Shown here one piece after another: positions 43,563 to 52,314 of a DNA stretch of 54,652 nt. Source of the DNA: an uncultured Alphaproteobacteria bacterium (lineage in GTDB: Bacteria; Pseudomonadota; Alphaproteobacteria; Thalassobaculales; Thalassobaculaceae); NCBI GenBank assembly GCA_902589475.1, contig CACITD010000011.1, forward strand, positions 1 through 54,652, given 5' to 3'. A program made the position numbers and the translations under genes. The first letter of the stretch is position 1. Each line of letters begins with the position of its first letter. Below the pieces are notes generated by a model. It did not search any database and had not been told where the DNA came from. It worked only from the letters and a program-made list of their open reading frames with translations.

Positions 43563-46451
43563 TTAATTTTCAGAACTTATTTTGTCTAAATTTAAGCAGC
43601 GGTATATTTTTTCTGATTTGGCTTTTGGTTTACCAAAAAATGATCCGTCCCGGAATTGTTCTTTTACCTTGTAAGATACGGAATCGTTCTTTTGGTTGCG
43701 ATAATACTCCGAAGTTCTTTGAATGTCGGTACCAAGAATTCCTGATTTCCAAATTTCGATGATTTTTACACTATTGGTAGTTTCGCTTACCGTTATTCGT
43801 GCGTCAGCGAATTGTTCTTTTAAGTACGTTTTGTTAAGCCAATTACGTATTCCCTTGGTTCTCGAGACAGTTAGGGTCGGTGTATCTATATCACACCAGG
43901 CTTTACCTTTAAAATACCTCTCTTTTTGTTCGTCGAAAACAGATTTTGATACCGTAGTAAACCAGCGGTCAAATAACCAATGCCTCTCTGATTCTTGGGG
44001 CCTCTTATCCACTATTCTCTTTTGTCGTCCAGCATCGGCAGTTTTTTGTTTCTTTGTCTTAGGTCGAGCATCAACCTTTAGTGCATTTTGGGTACTTATG
44101 TCTTGAAGCGTTTCAAACAAGCGTTTTGAAACGTCAAAGCACAAGTCAAAAAAGTCAAAATTCCCAATCCTAGCATATTTAAATTGTTCCTTGCCGTCTG
44201 GCGCAGTAATTTGTAAAGGAGTAAGACATTCCACATGTATCTTTTGCTGGTTAAAGAAAGCAATTCGTTTCATTTTAAGAAATTCAAGTATAGCTTTCTT
44301 TTTGTTAGATGTGCAAAATTGGACATCAGATAAACGGATCCAGTTTTTGTTATTTTTGTGAAATTGCAGTTCAAAAGTACCTTTAACCGGTATACACCCG
44401 TTTTCTATCGCTTGCCTCCGTAAAATCTCTCGAAACTCTGCATCTGATGTCTGCAAGGCTCGAATCTGCAATGGACTTGAAGCACGAGCACTAATGATTA
44501 TCCCTTCATACCCTTTGCCATTTGAACTATAAAAACTATCGATTGAAGCTTTCCCTTTGCGGGGCACTAGAGACCAAGAAGCAGGCAGTCTTACAGATAA
44601 CTTTTGATTATAAAAAGATGTGTTTTGTAACTCGTGTAATTCATAATAGCGCGCATCCAATTGCTTTTTGTAGCTATTCAAAAAAGCCATTTCTATAAGA
44701 AGCTTCTCCTGTGTTTCACTAAGGGTAGTATTATGATATCCCTTAATACATCCGCTTTTAGCCTTTAAACAGTGGGCTTTGGAATGCAATCGTAGAGCTA
44801 ATGAATTTGCAAAACTTAGTCGAAAATCCTTGTCTTTGGACTTAAGTGCTTCCTCTTTAGTTTTAAGACTGCGAGCAATGACTTTGTCAAACTTTTTGCG
44901 CTTAGTATTTGTTGCATCTTTAAGAATTGTGGATCTAATGTTTTTTTCGATATTTGGAAATTCATTGTTGAAATCGTTCCACGCTTTAAATAAATCTTTA
45001 TAAGCTTTCTCGTGGGATTTAGAAAAAAACGAGTCAACTTTTGAATAAGCCGTTAGTAGCTCATATTCTTGCCTGTCAGATATTATTGAGTTGTAGAGGC
45101 CACCAAGTTCCTTAAATAATATTGGGTTGCGGTTGAGATAGTTATTTGTTTTAGCGCCTGTGAGTTGCTTTAAACGAGCATTGCCCTCTCTGATTTTCTT
45201 ATCAAGGTTTTTTAATGTTTTTTGGTTTTGTGTCTTTTCGTCTGCCTTTCTTTCAGCTTCGGCAGCTTTGCGCCTTTCCTCTGCCTTTCTTTCAGCTTCG
45301 GCAGCTTTGCGCCTTTCCTCTGCCTTTCTTTCAGCTTCAGTAGCTTTTCGCCTTTCCTCTGCCTTCCTTTCAGCTTCAGCAGCTTTTCGCCTTTCCTCTG
45401 CCTTCCTTTCAGCTTCTTCTTTCTTCCGACTGTGTTCCTTCTCAAGAAGTGGTTTTAATGAATCAAACTTTTGCTTATCGATGCGAGCCAGTTTTTCTAT
45501 CTCATGATGGTTAATTCTGATTATCAAGTTGAGGTCAGCTATTAGCTCATCTTGTTTTTTCTTTAATCTTTCAATCGATAAAAGATTCTGCCGTTCCGTT
45601 GCTTTAAGGCGGTTCAATTCCTGCTTCAATTTTTTTTTGTCGTTTTTATGCTGCACTAATAAACGTTCTAAGTGAGCGAGTTTTTTAGCCAGGTCCAATT
45701 GTTTCGGCTGGGTTCCTTTTTGCAAAGTTGTTCCATTCACAATCGATGGCCTATCAGCAGTTTTTTGCTGATCGGTTGCAAGTATCCTTGCGCAGTCTGA
45801 TGGAAGAAGGCTTCTTTTTTGCGCTTCTTTGACGGAAGTTTTGGCGTAAATGGTTGGGTTCCATGCAGTGATCGTTTTTGAGAGGGCAATCTTGCAAATA
45901 TCAACATCGCTTTCAGACGAAACAATAGTATTACCGGGCTTATTTTGAGTGTCGTTATTTAATCGCTTGGCGCGCCCGAGTAGTTCCGCGCAGCTGCGAA
46001 TTGTCAATCCCCTCTCTCTCGCCTCTCCAATAGCTTCTTTGCTAGCAAAGGTAGAATAGTCCCAAATGTTATCGGTAGGGGCTAGTGCAAGCTTACAAAT
46101 TTTTGAGTTAGAGAAATTAGACTCATGTATTGCATCCCGCGTTGGTTTGTTGCCTGTTGGCTGAATCTCGAGAAGTTTTTTAGCAGCTTCACTTAACTCT
46201 TCATCGCATTTTGATGACAAGCTTGGGGTATTATTGTTTGTCCAAATATAATTTTCACTATATGCCTGTTTATAATCAATAGTTCGACCGAAAAACTCAA
46301 AGAGGCTTTGTGTAATATTAGTCATACCGCAATAGTCGGCGTATGCAGATATTTTTCCCGCGCGATATTCTTTTGATTCTTTTGACTGTAAGGGGAAACT
46401 AGACGTCATCATAAGTGAGAATAACGCAACCAAGCGTACGAAGTTTTTCAT
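43563..46451 (-). CDS. Secreted/periplasmic coiled-coil protein of unknown function, cargo of island 3
   Basis: The protein has 962 residues from ATG 46451, and a signal peptide MKNFVRLVALFSLMMTSSFP. Two related short modules follow, at about 115-165 and 180-230: C-K-x-A-L, then a Trp about eight residues on, a Tyr or Phe, then EA-x-x-RGL or EA-x-x-RSL, and a final Cys. Such cysteine-bounded repeats occur in alphaproteobacterial secreted proteins. A long Lys/Glu coiled coil runs about 250-430 with TolA-like AERKAEERRKAAE repeats. The C-terminal half (430-962) is unrecognised, with mixed alpha/beta character. A longer N-terminus from 46487 is less likely because it would bury the signal. Ribosome site weak. 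Role unknown. Confidence 0.7.
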   Translation of the reverse strand: MKNFVRLVALFSLMMTSSFPLQSKESKEYRAGKISAYADYCGMTNITQSLFEFFGRTIDYKQAYSENYIWTNNNTPSLSSKCDEELSEAAKKLLEIQPTGNKPTRDAIHESNFSNSKICKLALAPTDNIWDYSTFASKEAIGEARERGLTIRSCAELLGRAKRLNNDTQNKPGNTIVSSESDVDICKIALSKTITAWNPTIYAKTSVKEAQKRSLLPSDCARILATDQQKTADRPSIVNGTTLQKGTQPKQLDLAKKLAHLERLLVQHKNDKKKLKQELNRLKATERQNLLSIERLKKKQDELIADLNLIIRINHHEIEKLARIDKQKFDSLKPLLEKEHSRKKEEAERKAEERRKAAEAERKAEERRKATEAERKAEERRKAAEAERKAEERRKAAEAERKADEKTQNQKTLKNLDKKIREGNARLKQLTGAKTNNYLNRNPILFKELGGLYNSIISDRQEYELLTAYSKVDSFFSKSHEKAYKDLFKAWNDFNNEFPNIEKNIRSTILKDATNTKRKKFDKVIARSLKTKEEALKSKDKDFRLSFANSLALRLHSKAHCLKAKSGCIKGYHNTTLSETQEKLLIEMAFLNSYKKQLDARYYELHELQNTSFYNQKLSVRLPASWSLVPRKGKASIDSFYSSNGKGYEGIIISARASSPLQIRALQTSDAEFREILRRQAIENGCIPVKGTFELQFHKNNKNWIRLSDVQFCTSNKKKAILEFLKMKRIAFFNQQKIHVECLTPLQITAPDGKEQFKYARIGNFDFFDLCFDVSKRLFETLQDISTQNALKVDARPKTKKQKTADAGRQKRIVDKRPQESERHWLFDRWFTTVSKSVFDEQKERYFKGKAWCDIDTPTLTVSRTKGIRNWLNKTYLKEQFADARITVSETTNSVKIIEIWKSGILGTDIQRTSEYYRNQKNDSVSYKVKEQFRDGSFFGKPKAKSEKIYRCLNLDKISSEN
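45241..45416 (-). repeat. 39-bp tandem repeat encoding a coiled coil
   Basis: Four full units start at 45241, 45280, 45319 and 45358, with a partial fifth at 45397. Each encodes 13 residues of the form AERKAEERRKAAE. The first two are identical and the others differ at a few bases. The array is inside the 963-residue protein gene and has no spacers. Confidence 0.9.
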
Positions 46452-46749
46452 ACCGAAACAGTAACAATTCTTATAGCAACTAAGCAATACATATCAAATT
46501 AAACCAAGATGATTTCTACCATGATATTTATCCATTATTTTTAAAATAGATCGTTAGTTTTGACCAATTGAGCCCGATCAAAATTCTTATCTAATAGTCA
46601 TCTACAAGGTTTTTAGGGGATAACGAAGTTTGTGTAAGTCTCTGTAAATAAACAGTTATTTTGTTTTCGCTAAAAACCAAGACTTTCTCTGACGTTTTTG
46701 CCTAAAAGTCTTGCTTTTGCTGGGGTTTTGCGTCTATTTTCTCACCAGC
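46452..46749. other. Right end of island 3, gene-free
   Basis: No gene is seen. The last 55 bases (46691-46748) resemble the pre-tRNA segments at 42755-42810 and 17221-17270, which supports a shared island end. Confidence 0.55.
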
Positions 46750-46826
46750 GGCTCCGTAGCTCAACTGGATAGAGCATCTGCCTTCTAAGCAGAGGGTTAC
46801 AGGTTCGAGTCCTGTCGGAGTCGCCA
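46750..46826 (+). tRNA. tRNA-Arg(TCT)
   Basis: The 77-base gene has an encoded CCA. The acceptor stem GGCTCCG pairs with CGGAGTC (one G-U). The anticodon stem TCTGC/GCAGA closes the loop CTTCTAA with anticodon TCT. The T stem is ACAGG/CCTGT. It is the only complete copy in the window. Its 5' part is repeated at 34640 and 42813 and its 3' part at 48753. Confidence 0.95.
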
Positions 46827-46886
46827 AACCGAAGATTGATGTTCTATACTATAAACCCCCGCATACTTTATATTTGGTTGTAAAAA

Positions 46887-48581
46887 ATGCATAATTTTAA
46901 CGGCACAAAGAATGTTTGCATTATATCACTTCTTTTCTTGAATGTTGCTTTAGTCCCTTATGTTAGCAGCGGACCATTAAGCTCCTTTTTTGTTATTGCG
47001 ATAATTGCTTTGTTAATTTTGAGCTTTTTTTTTCTAACGCGGATTCTTGGAAGTCAAAAGAAATCAACTACGTATATTTCAACGATCCTTCTTGGGTCAC
47101 TGTATCTATGTCTTACCGCATTTTTTTCCGCAAGTGGGGGTGACCTCATAACAGAAACTAGTTTCTATCACTTTTTAGCCGACAAAGAACTTCCGGTCCT
47201 AGCTTACAAAATTTTTACACCGTTTTTACTCGTGCTCTTGGGCTTCGATGCCGCCGACCGCAATTATGTATCAGATAATGAACAAAGAAATATTCCGGTA
47301 CTGTTCAGATTTCTAATAATAATAATTTTAGCACTCGCACCCGTACTCATGTTTTTATCGTTTGGTTTCAACGTGCCTCTTACAGGAGCATTAGCTACCT
47401 CAGGTCTTCTGACTGCCATTATAGGTTTGGCTCTTCAGGGAAATTTAAGCAATATTATGTCAGGTTTATTTCTTAACATAGAAAGACCCTTTAAACCCGG
47501 TGATTGGATTATGTTTGACGATCAGCTTGGCAGAATTAAAGCTATCTCTTGGAGAAGTACCCGCCTCACATCAATTGAAAATCAGGAAATATTTGTACCA
47601 AATGATAAATTAGCTCAATCAACCGTAATGAACTTTGCTAATAATGACCCCTCTTTCAGTAAAGGCGGTTTTGTAGTTTACGACTCGATTTACGTGCACC
47701 CAAGGCATGACCCATACTATATCATAGAATTGCTTAAAGACTCTCTCGCCAAGGCACGACCGGCAGATAATAGGCCGTTTTTTGAGTACACCGATGCTTG
47801 GTTCACAGGGGGAAAGGAAAACGGTTTAGAGTTTTACGTTGCTTATGACTGCCTTGATCGCGCTTTATTGTTCACACAACGCTCATCAATAATGTTATCG
47901 ATAAATCACGTTTTTACGCGTGCTGGAATTACCATGACTGTTGGAAATCTTCTTCAAACACTTAAACCTGACGCGAGCCTTGGCGTTGTGCAAGATTTTA
48001 GTCAAGATATATTGAACTATCAGAAACACAGTAACTTTGAAAACAATGTTTATTTGGAAACTCAGAACGCTGAATTGTGGTTCCGAAGATTGAAACTATT
48101 ATCTTCACTAGAGGATGATGATTTCGCTTTGCTCGCTAAGACTACACAAAAATATAGATATAACGCCTCCGATGTTATTGTGAAACAAGGCGATGCTGGA
48201 GACTGTATGTTCATCATTGTTGAGGGTGTTGTGAAGGTTGTTATAGAAAATGATAACGGTTCTTCCACCGTACTCGGAACTCTTACAGTAGGAGAAGTTT
48301 TTGGTGAAATGTCCCTTTTAACAGGGGCTAGCAGAAGCGCCACGGTATCAGCCATACGTCCTGTTGTTTTATACGAGATTGGAAAAGATAGTTTAGGACA
48401 GGTAATGAAAAATAACCCAGCGGTTCTTGACGGATTGACAGAGATTTTGACAAAACGACAAGAAGAATTAAGTGCCGCTCTAAATGATATGGAAGGCCAA
48501 GATGATGCCAAAAAAAATGGTCTGACGCTTTTTGCTTCTATAAAAAATTCACTTATGAGCTATTTTTTATCGTCTGATTAA
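46887..48581 (+). CDS. MscS-type channel with C-terminal cyclic-nucleotide-binding domain
   Basis: The 564-residue protein has four to five N-terminal membrane helices (about 10-170). An MscS pore and beta domain follow at about 165-300: LATSGLLTAIIGLALQGNLS, then FLNIERPFKPGDWIMF and RSTRLTSIENQEIFVPNDKL. A cyclic-nucleotide-binding domain lies at about 400-520, with KQGDAGDCMFIIVEG and a phosphate-binding cassette FGEMSLLTGASRSATV. MscS-CNBD fusions (bCNG channels) are gated by cyclic nucleotides more than by tension. It lies alone between complete tRNA-Arg and the tRNA-Arg 3' fragment, so it may be island cargo. Ribosome site weak. Confidence 0.9.
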   Translation: MHNFNGTKNVCIISLLFLNVALVPYVSSGPLSSFFVIAIIALLILSFFFLTRILGSQKKSTTYISTILLGSLYLCLTAFFSASGGDLITETSFYHFLADKELPVLAYKIFTPFLLVLLGFDAADRNYVSDNEQRNIPVLFRFLIIIILALAPVLMFLSFGFNVPLTGALATSGLLTAIIGLALQGNLSNIMSGLFLNIERPFKPGDWIMFDDQLGRIKAISWRSTRLTSIENQEIFVPNDKLAQSTVMNFANNDPSFSKGGFVVYDSIYVHPRHDPYYIIELLKDSLAKARPADNRPFFEYTDAWFTGGKENGLEFYVAYDCLDRALLFTQRSSIMLSINHVFTRAGITMTVGNLLQTLKPDASLGVVQDFSQDILNYQKHSNFENNVYLETQNAELWFRRLKLLSSLEDDDFALLAKTTQKYRYNASDVIVKQGDAGDCMFIIVEGVVKVVIENDNGSSTVLGTLTVGEVFGEMSLLTGASRSATVSAIRPVVLYEIGKDSLGQVMKNNPAVLDGLTEILTKRQEELSAALNDMEGQDDAKKNGLTLFASIKNSLMSYFLSSD

Positions 48582-48752
48582 GAAAAAATGTAATTAACCC
48601 TCGCTTTCGGAGCTACAAGCCTCTGATCTTTATTAATCCGGGTTTTTTTTAATATCGTTAAAAGTAGACAAAGGGATATATTAGTATAATTAGAGGGATG
48701 ACTATCTGATAACTATTTTCTCTAAGTCATTGAAATTGCTCAGGTTGAGTCA

Positions 48753-48811
48753 GATAGAGCATCTGCCTTCTAAGCAGAGGGTTGCAGGTTCGAGTCCTGC
48801 CGGAGTCGCCA
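48753..48811 (+). pseudogene. tRNA-Arg 3' fragment (pseudo-tRNA)
   Basis: From the D loop to CCA the sequence equals tRNA-Arg(TCT) except for two T-stem bases. These change the A-T pair at the T stem to G-C (GCAGG/CCTGC versus ACAGG/CCTGT) and so keep pairing. Upstream, the acceptor 5' strand is missing and the D arm is replaced by unrelated bases, so it cannot fold as a tRNA. It may mark the right boundary of a cassette holding the MscS-type gene. Confidence 0.8.
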
Positions 48812-48874
48812 ACATCTACAAGTGGATAAAATTTAAATGTTAAGCGATAAACACTAGCGCTGTTGTTCAGCATT

Positions 48875-49690
48875 TTAAACGTGGTTATCTATAAAATTTA
48901 AAAAGGCTGCTGCTCCTTCGTTTGCATGACTAAGTGCGATCGCATGTTTTGCGTGTGGAATAACCATCAATTGGGAGTTCGGTAGTAACGAATGTATTTC
49001 CGCTGACATACTCACGGGAAGAAACGGACTAGAGTCTGGGTGTATGAGTAAAACGGGGATCTCTAATTGATTTAAATCTTGCGAGAGGTCTTGAGCCATC
49101 AGCAATTCCCCAAGCGCTAATGTTACTTCAGGACTTGAGTTAGCTTGGGTTTCCGAGAACCATTGATATACTGCATCTCCTACTGCACCAGGGTAAAATC
49201 TATGCTCCATCATTTTTTTTGTCCATGCTGAAAACCCCTCTTGCTCAACCGTATTTCTCCAACTTCCAACCTGATTGATATGATTACCTCGGTGTCCTGT
49301 CGAGAGTGCAGTCACAGTTATGATTCTATTCGAAGCATTCAAAGCTGTATAAAGCGATATCGTTCCACCAATAGATTCACCGATTAGATGAAATTTGTCA
49401 GCGTTAACAGCATCGGCTACTGCAAGCACATCGGACATCATTTCCTCCATGCCCCATTTTTGACCGTCTGGTGGAATGCTCGATCTGCCACAACCTCTCA
49501 TATCAAAACGGACACATCTAAAGTTTTTTGAAAGATATGGCAGCCAATCTATCCAAATATCCATATCAATACCAACGCCATGGTGGAACAAAATTGTTTC
49601 CTTTGGCTTCTTCCAACGGGAAACGGTATCCGTAATTGAATATTCGAGAAATCCATGTTTGGTCGATACTTGGGGCACTCGATCCTCCAT
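48875..49690 (-). CDS. Alpha/beta hydrolase
   Basis: The 271-residue protein has the oxyanion motif LFHHGVG, the strand and turn DMRGCGRS, the nucleophile elbow GES106IGG, an acid at D219 (LLIHPDSSPF) and H249 (PHAKHAIALS). A cap of about 60 residues follows the elbow. It resembles 3-oxoadipate enol-lactonase-type hydrolases, but the substrate is unknown. The nitroreductase gene ends 30 bases upstream on the same strand, so they are probably co-transcribed. Confidence 0.88.
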   Translation of the reverse strand: MEDRVPQVSTKHGFLEYSITDTVSRWKKPKETILFHHGVGIDMDIWIDWLPYLSKNFRCVRFDMRGCGRSSIPPDGQKWGMEEMMSDVLAVADAVNADKFHLIGESIGGTISLYTALNASNRIITVTALSTGHRGNHINQVGSWRNTVEQEGFSAWTKKMMEHRFYPGAVGDAVYQWFSETQANSSPEVTLALGELLMAQDLSQDLNQLEIPVLLIHPDSSPFLPVSMSAEIHSLLPNSQLMVIPHAKHAIALSHANEGAAAFLNFIDNHV

Positions 49691-49720
49691 TCACTATCTT
49701 GTAGTATTAGAAGTTAATAT

Positions 49721-50386
49721 TTATTTCCAACTGTTCCAATGTATTAGTTCAGTAACGGGCGGACGTTTAGCGGGCTTAAAGTCGGTTTCTTTAGTGTAGG
49801 CGACTGGCAATAACGCAACCTGCGCAAAGGTTTCGGGAATACCAATAATCTTCGATATTTCTCTCTCATATGCTAAATGAAGCGTTGTGATGCAGGAGCC
49901 AAGGCCACGCGCCCTTAACGCCAGTTGAAAGCTCCAAATCGCCGGAAATATAGATCCGCCAAGAGATAGCCATTTACGCCCCGGGGCATTAAGAGGCATA
50001 TGACTTGCATCTATGCACGGGATAACCAATAAGGGAACATCCTCCATGTTATCCGCTAAATACTGTGCAGATTCAAACACTTTGAAATCCTGTTCAGCAC
50101 CTTTGTCTCTCGCAGAATTTTTCCCCTCTTCGAGATAATTGCCTGCACCTTGGCGATAATAATTAGCTATTGTTCGCCGTTTTCCTTTGTCAGTGATAAT
50201 AACCCATTGCCAACCTTGGCGATTGGAACCTGTCGGGGCCTGTTGAGTGATTTCTAAGCATTTTATAATTTGCTGCTCTTCTACAAGCCGATTAAGATCT
50301 AATCTCTTTCGCACCGCTCGGATAGTTGTTAATAAAGTATCTGTGTGCTTAACATCGAATTTGGTCACGATCTCATATAACCTCAT
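49721..50386 (-). CDS. Nitroreductase family flavoprotein
   Basis: The 221-residue protein has the FMN-binding nitroreductase pattern. It begins with an RAVRKRLD segment, then QQAPTGSNRQGWQWVIITD. A middle ADNMEDVPLLVIPCID stretch and a GGSIFPAIWSFQLALRARGLGSC helix follow. It ends GIPETFAQVALLPVAY, then KPAKRPPVTELIHW. Members use NAD(P)H to reduce nitro groups, quinones or enones. It is upstream of the alpha/beta hydrolase. Confidence 0.9.
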   Translation of the reverse strand: MRLYEIVTKFDVKHTDTLLTTIRAVRKRLDLNRLVEEQQIIKCLEITQQAPTGSNRQGWQWVIITDKGKRRTIANYYRQGAGNYLEEGKNSARDKGAEQDFKVFESAQYLADNMEDVPLLVIPCIDASHMPLNAPGRKWLSLGGSIFPAIWSFQLALRARGLGSCITTLHLAYEREISKIIGIPETFAQVALLPVAYTKETDFKPAKRPPVTELIHWNSWK

Positions 50387-50538
50387 ATTTGTTGCTTGGT
50401 TCTAGCAGATAGAGCGCTCGGAAAGTGTAAGTAGTTCATTTCTCTTGGAATAATTTGCACGCTATGTCTAAATTCGAATTACAATTGAAATGTGTTTCAT
50501 AAACCAGAACTCCTTTTCCAGAAATAAGGGATACGAAA

Positions 50539-51288
50539 ATGACGTATGAAAGTATGATTGTCGAAACAATAAAGATCAACGGACATAATAGTGATGCTAT
50601 CAATGCTTACACAGCTCGTCCCATGGGGAAGGGACCATTTCCTGGGGTCGTGTTAATACATCATTTACCTGGCTGGGATGAAACCTATCGTGAATTTACA
50701 CGAAGATTTGCTCATCATGGCTATGCAGCAATAAGCCATAATCTGTATGATCGCATTGGTTATGGACCCTCAGACGATGTGGCAGCGAAGGCACGCGCAG
50801 AGGGAGGCGTTTCCGATGATCAAATGGTTGGTGACACGAAAGGCGCAGTGCAGTGGCTGCGGTCTCAACCTTGGAGCAATGGAAAAGTTGGCTTGATTGG
50901 AAGCTGTTCTGGCGGGAGACAAGCCTTTCTTTATGCATGTAAAAGAGATGATATTGATTGCGTGGTTGATTTATGGGGTGGTCGCGTTGTGCAGGACGAA
51001 GATGATCGTCCAGAGAAGCAACCAGTTCAACCAATTGATATGACGTCAAAGTTGTCTTGTCCATTATTAGGCATCTTTGGAAACGACGACCGTGCACCAA
51101 ATGTTGAACAAGTAAATCAGCATGAAGAAGAATTGAAGAAATATAGCAAAAATTATGAATTTCATAGATACGACGATGCAGGTCACGGGATTTGGTACTA
51201 CTACACGCCGCTTTACAGAGTGGAACAATCTATAGATAGTTGGCAAAAAACATTTGCCTTCTTTGAAAAGCATCTTTCGGTAGAGTAA
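50539..51288 (+). CDS. Dienelactone hydrolase family protein
   Basis: The 249-residue protein has a catalytic triad read as C123 (GSC123SGG), D184 (GNDDRAP) and H216 (AGHGIW). The cysteine nucleophile is typical of dienelactone hydrolases. The N-terminus PFPGVVLIHHLPGWDETYRE matches the oxyanion loop. It opens lactones or similar esters in the cytoplasm. The ATG follows AAGGGAT. The next gene begins 2 bases after the stop. Confidence 0.9.
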   Translation: MTYESMIVETIKINGHNSDAINAYTARPMGKGPFPGVVLIHHLPGWDETYREFTRRFAHHGYAAISHNLYDRIGYGPSDDVAAKARAEGGVSDDQMVGDTKGAVQWLRSQPWSNGKVGLIGSCSGGRQAFLYACKRDDIDCVVDLWGGRVVQDEDDRPEKQPVQPIDMTSKLSCPLLGIFGNDDRAPNVEQVNQHEEELKKYSKNYEFHRYDDAGHGIWYYYTPLYRVEQSIDSWQKTFAFFEKHLSVE

Positions 51289-51290
51289 TT

Positions 51291-51563
51291 ATGTGTACTT
51301 CTATTGTTGAAATTGTCGATGCAGAGGGAAAAGGTAAGGATGGTAACTCGTGGTTTAAATTGAGGCAGGCGGTTGTTTGTTATGATCATCCTCACCACGC
51401 TCTTCTAGAGGAGGCGATAACTATTGATTTCATGAATGGTGAAGACGGTGTTGGAAAGCGGACTGCTGTTGAATTAACTCTCGACTCAGCGAAGGCGCTT
51501 CAAGGAGCACTTAACCGCGCGATTGAACAAGCGGAAGAAGAAGTGGCAGAGGTTTCTAACTAG
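51291..51563 (+). CDS. Small conserved protein (DUF6295-like)
   Basis: The 90-residue protein starts MCTSIVEIVDAEGKGKDG and has WFKLRQAVVCYDHPHHALLEE and AITIDFMNG blocks, then VELTLDSAKALQGAL, ending in an acidic tail. This matches DUF6295 as I know it. It is placed with the dienelactone hydrolase with two bases between, so the two form an operon. No function is established. Cys2 and the paired His-Pro-His-His residues could matter. Confidence 0.75.
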   Translation: MCTSIVEIVDAEGKGKDGNSWFKLRQAVVCYDHPHHALLEEAITIDFMNGEDGVGKRTAVELTLDSAKALQGALNRAIEQAEEEVAEVSN

Positions 51564-51677
51564 AAAAACCAAGCAATAAAAAAATAAGAATAAAAGTCGA
51601 CGTGGCTTATAAAAAACTTTATCCGAAGCAATGGCTAAAAAAATTGTAGTTTTAAAAAGTGTACTCTTTTTTTTCTG

Positions 51678-52199
51678 TTACGTCAGCGTTCCGCGAATGG
51701 GGTAATTATTCTTTTTAATGTGCATTATACCGCGAATAATCAGTTCTTGTTCTGGTCGAATGAATGGTGCGTTTGAAATTTCCACAATATGTGGTTGGCC
51801 CTTATTGTTGAAGACAAATAGTCCTGGTTCTGGGAATGGTTTATCAGTTTCGTTAGGGCGTGGTTCTGATATATAAAGGCCGAGTTGTCTCATTTGCTCA
51901 ATCGAAAGGTCGTATGCAACTGGCAGATTGAGGCCAACTTCGCTTGCGAAATTTTTAGCTTTTTCTGCAGTGTCACCAGAAATAAATACAATATCTGTTT
52001 CTAATTCATCAAATTTGTCTTTTAAAGCTTCGATTTTCGCTGTGTAGGTTTTGCAGATTGGGCAATGCAGTCCACGGTAAACAACCATCATCTGCCATCG
52101 ATTGTTGGATCCAGAGACTGTCACGCTTTTGCCGTCGATGGTGGGGAGCGTCATTTGACGCATCGGCTTATCGGGATTGGGTTTATACAACATAATCAT
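51678..52199 (-). CDS. Peroxiredoxin-like AhpC/TSA-family protein
   Basis: The 173-residue protein has a redox motif C46-x-x-C49 (YRGLHCPICKTY) on a thioredoxin fold, with FISGDTAEKAKNFASEVGLNLPVAYD after it. Peroxiredoxins of this subgroup reduce peroxides through the first cysteine. GGAG lies just before the start, and two nearby ATGs at 52199 and 52193 both remain possible. It converges on the DUF6295 gene. Confidence 0.85.
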   Translation of the reverse strand: MIMLYKPNPDKPMRQMTLPTIDGKSVTVSGSNNRWQMMVVYRGLHCPICKTYTAKIEALKDKFDELETDIVFISGDTAEKAKNFASEVGLNLPVAYDLSIEQMRQLGLYISEPRPNETDKPFPEPGLFVFNNKGQPHIVEISNAPFIRPEQELIIRGIMHIKKNNYPIRGTLT

Positions 52200-52314
52200 T
52201 TACTCCATTTTTTCGTTAATAATGGGTTGTTAGTAAGTTTGTTAAGCTAAGGGCAAGCTACTTAGTCTGAGGCCGATGTTATCTTATTTTAGCCACAAGG
52301 ATTTTCTTCAACGG

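Larger units (their letters stand above)
42844..46780. mobile_element. tRNA-Arg-associated island 3 (3.9 kb)
   Basis: This island lies between fragment C and the complete tRNA-Arg at 46750. Cargo is a broken small secreted-protein gene and one 963-residue coiled-coil protein gene. There is no recombinase gene. Together with island 2 it makes a tandem array on one tRNA gene. Confidence 0.65.

Noticed and set aside
45241-45416. CRISPR-like array
   Set aside because: The 39-bp repeats are contiguous, without spacers, in frame, and encode a coiled coil. No cas genes are present.
17309-46749. An integrase or transposase inside the islands
   Set aside because: I read the translated frames and gaps of all three islands and saw no tyrosine or serine recombinase or transposase motifs. 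The minus frame at 34936-35061 is too short to call.
48738-48811. A second functional tRNA-Arg
   Set aside because: The 3' part is excellent, but no 5' strand pairs with the acceptor, and the D loop would be about 15 bases with an unrelated sequence.
50402-50425. Possible tRNA D-arm fragment (AGCAGATAGAGCGCTCGG)
   Set aside because: Only a short D-stem-like match, with no GCATCTG core and no CAATGACTTAG motif downstream. Probably chance.
51640-51680. Terminator between the convergent DUF6295 and peroxiredoxin genes
   Set aside because: The AAAAAG/CTTTTT stem is purely A-T apart from one pair and too weak to support.
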